From contig JAAXUF010000002.1 in NCBI GenBank assembly GCA_013336165.1, positions 62,001 through 126,000 on the forward strand: a stretch of DNA of 64,000 bases. The letters run 5' to 3'. Under the pieces are notes generated by a model that had not been told where the DNA came from, searched no databases, and saw nothing but the letters and a program-made list of their open reading frames with translations. A program made the translations under genes and the position numbers. Numbering within the stretch: the stretch's first letter is position 1; each line of letters begins with the position of its first letter. Origin of the DNA: Coriobacteriia bacterium (GTDB lineage Bacteria > Actinomycetota > Coriobacteriia > Anaerosomatales > JAAXUF01). Shown here one piece after another: positions 60,733 to 64,000 of the stretch.

Positions 60733-62228
60733 TGCGCGATCTGCGGCTCTTGCTTTGGCTGCGCTGGCGGCATCTTCGCGGGCGTTCGCAGTGGTGGCTG
60801 TTCATTCTGGGAGTCGATACCGAGAAGCGTTCTCTTACGGAGACGCTCTACGGCCTCTACCTGGGAGTCATCCTCGCGGGATGGTTCGTCCTCATGATGG
60901 CGTGGGCGGCCAATGGCGCCTTCTCGGCAGGTGCCGCGGCTGGCGGCGCGGGACTGAGCGCGCTCACGCAAGCAGCGACTCTGCTGCCGTTCGCGCTGTT
61001 GGCCGCGTTTGCTGTGCGGGCGCTGCGATCGTCGCCGGTCAAACTCACCTTCCCGGACACCGCCTACGTCGCCGGCTCGACGCTCGACTCCCGAGCGATC
61101 GCGTCGAGCGATTGGGCGCGCGAGGCGATCATGGCAGCGGCGCTCTCGGCGGCGCTCGGGTACCTCGCGGGCGCGCTCGCCTTCGGCGCGGGAGCGACTG
61201 CGAGCGCTCCAGTAACGGCTGCGGGCGTGACTGCGCTCACGGCGGTCGCGATGCACGCGCTCGGCTGGGCGATCGGCCTTGCGCGCATGGCTCGGCGACC
61301 GAGGCCGTGGCCGACGCTCATTTGGGTGCTGCCGATACCCGTGGCAGCGCTCGTGCTCCTGGTTCCCAGCGCCTTGCGCTGGCCTGGTACCGCGCTGGCG
61401 ACCGGGTTGCTCGGCGAGGAAGTGGCGCTGCACGCGCTCGGGCTTGCTGCGCTGGCTGTCGTCGGCGTCGCCATGCTTATGCGCGTCGCAAGGCGGCTCG
61501 ACATGACCGCCGTCACCGACGAAAGCGTGCTCTTCGCGCAACTGGCGGTATTCCGGCCGATGATGATGTACGACGCCAACGCCTACCGTGACATCGTCCG
61601 CCGCAAGAAACTCGCGACCAAGCATCCGCGTCTCGCACTGGCCGAGTGGTCGGGTCCGTGGGCGATCGTCGCGCGGGCGCTGATTTCGCACGCTCGGCAG
61701 CCTTCAACACTGCTGTGGCCGCTTATCTGGGGCGTCGGCTTTCTGCCTCTGGCCGCGTCAGTCGCGCTCTCGCCGACAGGCGTACTCGCTTACCTTGCCG
61801 TGCTGTTCGCAGTGCTGGTCGCGCCTGCCCGGCAACTCATCCACGCCTTCGGCGACGACATCGACAGGCCGTCGATGCGAGAGTCGCTGCCGTTCGGAAA
61901 CGTCGCGCTGCTGGCGCTCGACACCGCCCCGGCGTTTGCGTGCATGGCTCTGGGCGCTGTGGCGACCGGCCTCGCGACCGGCGGAGGCGGACACCTCGTC
62001 GCCGCGATCTCGCTGAGCCTGCTGCTCGCGATCATCGTTGTACTGTGCCGAGCGCTCGAGCGGCTGACCCTGCCGAGCATGCAGCATCCGATCGGGTCGG
62101 GGATCTCGCTGTTGGTCTGCCTGGTGGCCATCTTCTTCGCGGGCGCGTCATCACCGATTGCAGCGTGCGCGACCGCGGCGGTGGCGGTCGGGATTCTCGG
62201 CAGCATGGTCGAGGCCGGGCGGCTTTAA
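60729..62228 (+). CDS. Polytopic membrane partner of ABC ATPase (EcsB-like)
   Basis: 499 residues, about 10-12 membrane helices, Ala/Leu-rich. N-terminus MMRDLRLLLWLRWRHLRGRS is basic and amphipathic. A hydrophilic cytosolic loop (about 255-320) contains MMMYDANAYRDIVRRKKLAT. No named permease signature; it is assigned by coupling to the ATPase. Substrate unknown. Its stop TAA overlaps the stop of the convergent HEPN gene inside TTAA. Confidence 0.75.
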   Translation: MMRDLRLLLWLRWRHLRGRSQWWLFILGVDTEKRSLTETLYGLYLGVILAGWFVLMMAWAANGAFSAGAAAGGAGLSALTQAATLLPFALLAAFAVRALRSSPVKLTFPDTAYVAGSTLDSRAIASSDWAREAIMAAALSAALGYLAGALAFGAGATASAPVTAAGVTALTAVAMHALGWAIGLARMARRPRPWPTLIWVLPIPVAALVLLVPSALRWPGTALATGLLGEEVALHALGLAALAVVGVAMLMRVARRLDMTAVTDESVLFAQLAVFRPMMMYDANAYRDIVRRKKLATKHPRLALAEWSGPWAIVARALISHARQPSTLLWPLIWGVGFLPLAASVALSPTGVLAYLAVLFAVLVAPARQLIHAFGDDIDRPSMRESLPFGNVALLALDTAPAFACMALGAVATGLATGGGGHLVAAISLSLLLAIIVVLCRALERLTLPSMQHPIGSGISLLVCLVAIFFAGASSPIAACATAAVAVGILGSMVEAGRL

Positions 62229-62683
62229 TCAACATCGCCTATGGGATCGAATGACTGTTGTACCAGCAGCTCCTCGGCTTTGCCAAGGAACCTCCGCGCC
62301 GCTTCCACTGCGGATTCCGCTCCATCTCGAGAGAAATCAGACCTGTAGTCTGCCGTCTCCCTTAGGAGCATGGTGGTGTCGAAGTCGTCTAGGTATTCCT
62401 GAGCCAAGACGCCTTCATCCACAAAGAGCGCCTGAATCGCGGCTTTCAAGCAGAAGTGGCTCTTCTCCCGGTAGCCTTGACTGAAGAGCAGGGCCCTGGC
62501 GGCATGGAAGATGCCATAGTACGCCTGTATCGTCGCCCACTTGGGATTGCCGGACTCAAAACTCGCCTCGGCCCATCTCAAGTCATTCCGAGCGGAACCG
62601 ATCTCGGCAGGGATCAAGTGCACCGCGTGCTCTTGTTTGACGATCCGATTGCTCGCAAGGCATTTCTCAAAGTCTCTGTTCAT
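62225..62683 (-). CDS. HEPN-domain protein (toxin of MNT-HEPN pair)
   Basis: 152 residues. All-helical HEPN: EIGSARNDLRWAEASFESGN, WATIQAYYGIFHAARALLFS and GYREKSHFCLKAAI, where the R-x3-H in YREKSH is the RNase-like motif of the family. HEPN proteins paired with MNT nucleotidyltransferases are RNases or are inhibited by AMPylation from the partner. ATG 62683 lies within the 3' end of the nucleotidyltransferase gene (17-bp overlap). Confidence 0.82.
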   Translation of the reverse strand: MNRDFEKCLASNRIVKQEHAVHLIPAEIGSARNDLRWAEASFESGNPKWATIQAYYGIFHAARALLFSQGYREKSHFCLKAAIQALFVDEGVLAQEYLDDFDTTMLLRETADYRSDFSRDGAESAVEAARRFLGKAEELLVQQSFDPIGDVD

Positions 62684-63227
62684 CGATAGCTTTCTCGAAG
62701 AGGACAACCCCCCTCTTTACCTCATCGATGAACGCTCCGTCTTTGATTCTGGATACCGCGTATTCCGCTGACGTCTGAATCACCGGCATGATCAGACGAT
62801 CGCTGGGAAAACATCGGATCTCAGCCGCAACCTTGTCGGGCTCCTCAGTGATCACAAAGAGATCGATATCGCTCTCAGAAGTATCGGTGCCCTGCGCGGC
62901 GCTCCCATATAGGATCACCCGAGCCGAGATTTCTGCAATCCTGCGAACCAATCCGGACAACATGATGAGGTTCTCAAGGACGCGAAAGTGCTGCGCGAGT
63001 GGATTCTGTTCCAGCGTGTATAACCACATCTTCCCGATTCTTTTCCGGGAGACGAGTCCGTTCTTGAGAAACTCGTTCAGGATCTGACTTGTGGCGCCAC
63101 GGCTGACTCCGGTCGCATCCGAAATTTGCGCTCCATAAACGGCTTCGTTCGAGTGCAGGGTAAGGAAACTCCAGACCCGGTAGGGTCTCGTCTTCAGGAA
63201 AAGACTTGGTAATGAGTTTGTTTTCAT
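62667..63227 (-). CDS. MNT nucleotidyltransferase antitoxin with N-terminal HTH
   Basis: 186 residues. A winged-helix HTH comes first (about 8-75: YGAQISDATGVSRGATSQIL, NEFLKNGLVSRKRIG), then a minimal nucleotidyltransferase with GSAAQGTDTSESDID, exactly the GS-x10-D-x-D catalytic pattern. MNT antitoxins AMPylate the partner HEPN toxin. The fused HTH would allow it to repress its own promoter, which carries a 20-bp palindrome just upstream. The start is ATG 63227, or ATG 63239 if nearly leaderless; no Shine-Dalgarno is visible. Confidence 0.85.
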   Translation of the reverse strand: MKTNSLPSLFLKTRPYRVWSFLTLHSNEAVYGAQISDATGVSRGATSQILNEFLKNGLVSRKRIGKMWLYTLEQNPLAQHFRVLENLIMLSGLVRRIAEISARVILYGSAAQGTDTSESDIDLFVITEEPDKVAAEIRCFPSDRLIMPVIQTSAEYAVSRIKDGAFIDEVKRGVVLFEKAIDEQRL

Positions 63228-63241
63228 TTTCTGTGACATTG

Positions 63242-63278
63242 TGTTCAATATATGGAACACGAAAACGAGTATGTCAAG
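63242..63278 (-). promoter_or_regulatory. Promoter and palindromic operator of MNT-HEPN pair
   Basis: On the minus strand TTGACA (63278-63273) and TATATT (63253-63248) form a -35/-10 pair with a 19-bp spacer. The -10 lies inside a perfect inverted repeat GTGTTC-N8-GAACAC (63242-63261), so binding there would block transcription. The patch is AT-rich relative to the surroundings. Confidence 0.6.
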
Positions 63279-64000
63279 AGCGAGTGCTTCGCGGCTCCTT
63301 ACTCGCCTCCGGCCTCCCTTTCGCCTGCACCAACGCCACGCCGGCGATCGCGATCACGCCGCCAAGGATTCCCGTCGCGGGCGGTATCTCCGCGAGGAAG
63401 ATGATGCTGATTGCGAACGCGGCCACCGGCACACAATAGAGTGCGGTGGTCGCAACGGTGACTTCGAGACGCTGAAGCGCATACGCCCACGTCAGGAATG
63501 CGACGACCGAGGCGAACGTCGCGAGCCACAGCACCGCAAGCGTCGCGGAAAGCGGCGCCACGCGAACCGCATGCGGCAGGTTCACGGCGAACGGAGTCAG
63601 GAGCAGGGCGCCGATCCACATCGGCCACGCGGTGAGCGCGAGGCTGTTGTAGCGGTCGGACAGGGTCTTCTGGAGGACGAGGTAGGTCGCCCACAAACAC
63701 GTGGCCGCGACAATCAGCAGAACTCCCAAGCCGCCCGAGAATGACGCGCCCGATGAGATCGCGATGGTCGCAGCGCCGACAAAGGCGATTCCCGTACCGA
63801 CCCATCCAAGCTTCGTGAGCCGCTCCCCGAGAAACGCGACCGCTAGGAGCGACGCCAGTATCGGCGAGGTTGAGACAAGCAGCGACGCGGTACCGGCGTC
63901 AACCGTGCGCTCACCGACGTTCAGCAACAGATGGTAAAGTGCCTGGCCGATAAGCCCGAGGATGAAGAAACGGATCCAGTCACGCCCTTGCGGCACCTTC
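63274..64000 (-). CDS. EamA/DMT-family transporter (partial, N-terminus outside window)
   Basis: About 240 residues visible, open through the window edge. Eight hydrophobic helices are seen, including LLVSTSPILASLLAVAFLGE at the end of the first EamA repeat, LLIVAATCLWATYLVLQKTL and the second-repeat VPVAAFAISIIFLAEIPPAT, then GGVIAIAGVALVQAKGRPEA. Drug/metabolite superfamily exporters of this build move amino acids or metabolites outward. The first two or so helices lie beyond position 64000. Confidence 0.85.
   Translation of the reverse strand, partial: KVPQGRDWIRFFILGLIGQALYHLLLNVGERTVDAGTASLLVSTSPILASLLAVAFLGERLTKLGWVGTGIAFVGAATIAISSGASFSGGLGVLLIVAATCLWATYLVLQKTLSDRYNSLALTAWPMWIGALLLTPFAVNLPHAVRVAPLSATLAVLWLATFASVVAFLTWAYALQRLEVTVATTALYCVPVAAFAISIIFLAEIPPATGILGGVIAIAGVALVQAKGRPEASKEPRSTRS

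Overview
The window is high-GC, gene-dense bacterial DNA with no sign of phage, insertion sequence or CRISPR array. Gene content suggests an anaerobic or facultatively anaerobic actinobacterium, most plausibly the class Coriobacteriia (environmental Anaerosomatales/OPB41-type or Eggerthella-like). The reasons are several Tat-exported flavoprotein reductases paired with small multiheme cytochromes c, two LuxR regulators with polytopic membrane sensor halves, a zinc-ribbon-tailed MscL and the high GC content. No rRNA or other taxonomic marker is present, so this placement is an inference.

Layout. 0-5 kb: a cytoplasmic ApbE flavin transferase, then a hybrid histidine kinase whose first two PAS domains are a nearly perfect 393-bp-period tandem duplication, followed 5 bp later by an HD-GYP response regulator. 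5-15.7 kb: an accessory redox region with a frameshifted PP2C/SpoIIE phosphatase remnant, a Tat/lipoprotein Old-Yellow-Enzyme-type reductase divergent from a membrane LuxR, a GH3 lipoprotein, a five-heme NrfH-like cytochrome divergent from an exported FAD reductase, a second membrane LuxR, and a fragment of a KaiC-like ATPase. 15.8-18.4 kb: an SRPBCC protein, tRNA-Glu(TTC), tRNA-Lys(TTT), an MscS channel and a DUF5063 protein.

18.4-33.5 kb carries most of de novo purine synthesis on the minus strand: purC, a small membrane protein, purS, purQ, purL, purF, purM, purN and purH. It is interrupted by a TetR/flavodoxin divergent pair, a PAS-GGDEF-EAL protein with a structured leader, a class IV aminotransferase and a lone branched-chain-type binding protein. 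purB and panD lie at 42-44 kb. 33.6-44 kb also holds an OmpR/HK two-component system with a divergent orphan sensor protein, rpiA, a patatin, a VOC protein, a spermidine-synthase-fold protein, an alpha/alpha-toroid protein with a helical partner, mscL and a Cdd1-type HhH protein.

44-48 kb is a second exported reductase locus: a FAD flavoprotein and a tetraheme lipoprotein in one operon, with a divergent LysR regulator and a ferredoxin-nitroreductase nearby. 48.8-53.2 kb is a complete Bcr/lantibiotic-type system of response regulator, kinase, ATPase and two permeases. 53.4-62.2 kb has an acyltransferase-3 membrane protein, an SPFH + ribbon-helix-helix + NatAB-type ABC operon, an unknown zinc-knuckle protein, a second toroid protein and another ABC pair. 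The right end holds an MNT-HEPN toxin-antitoxin pair under a palindrome-covered promoter and the 3' part of an EamA transporter.

Functionally the window joins housekeeping purine and pantothenate genes with respiratory accessory modules. In those modules, exported flavoenzymes with non-canonical active sites probably take electrons from small membrane-anchored cytochromes and are switched on by adjacent sensors. The least-explained candidates are the two toroid-protein loci, the two reductase loci, the structured leader in front of the c-di-GMP enzyme and the orphan sensor protein at 36 kb.
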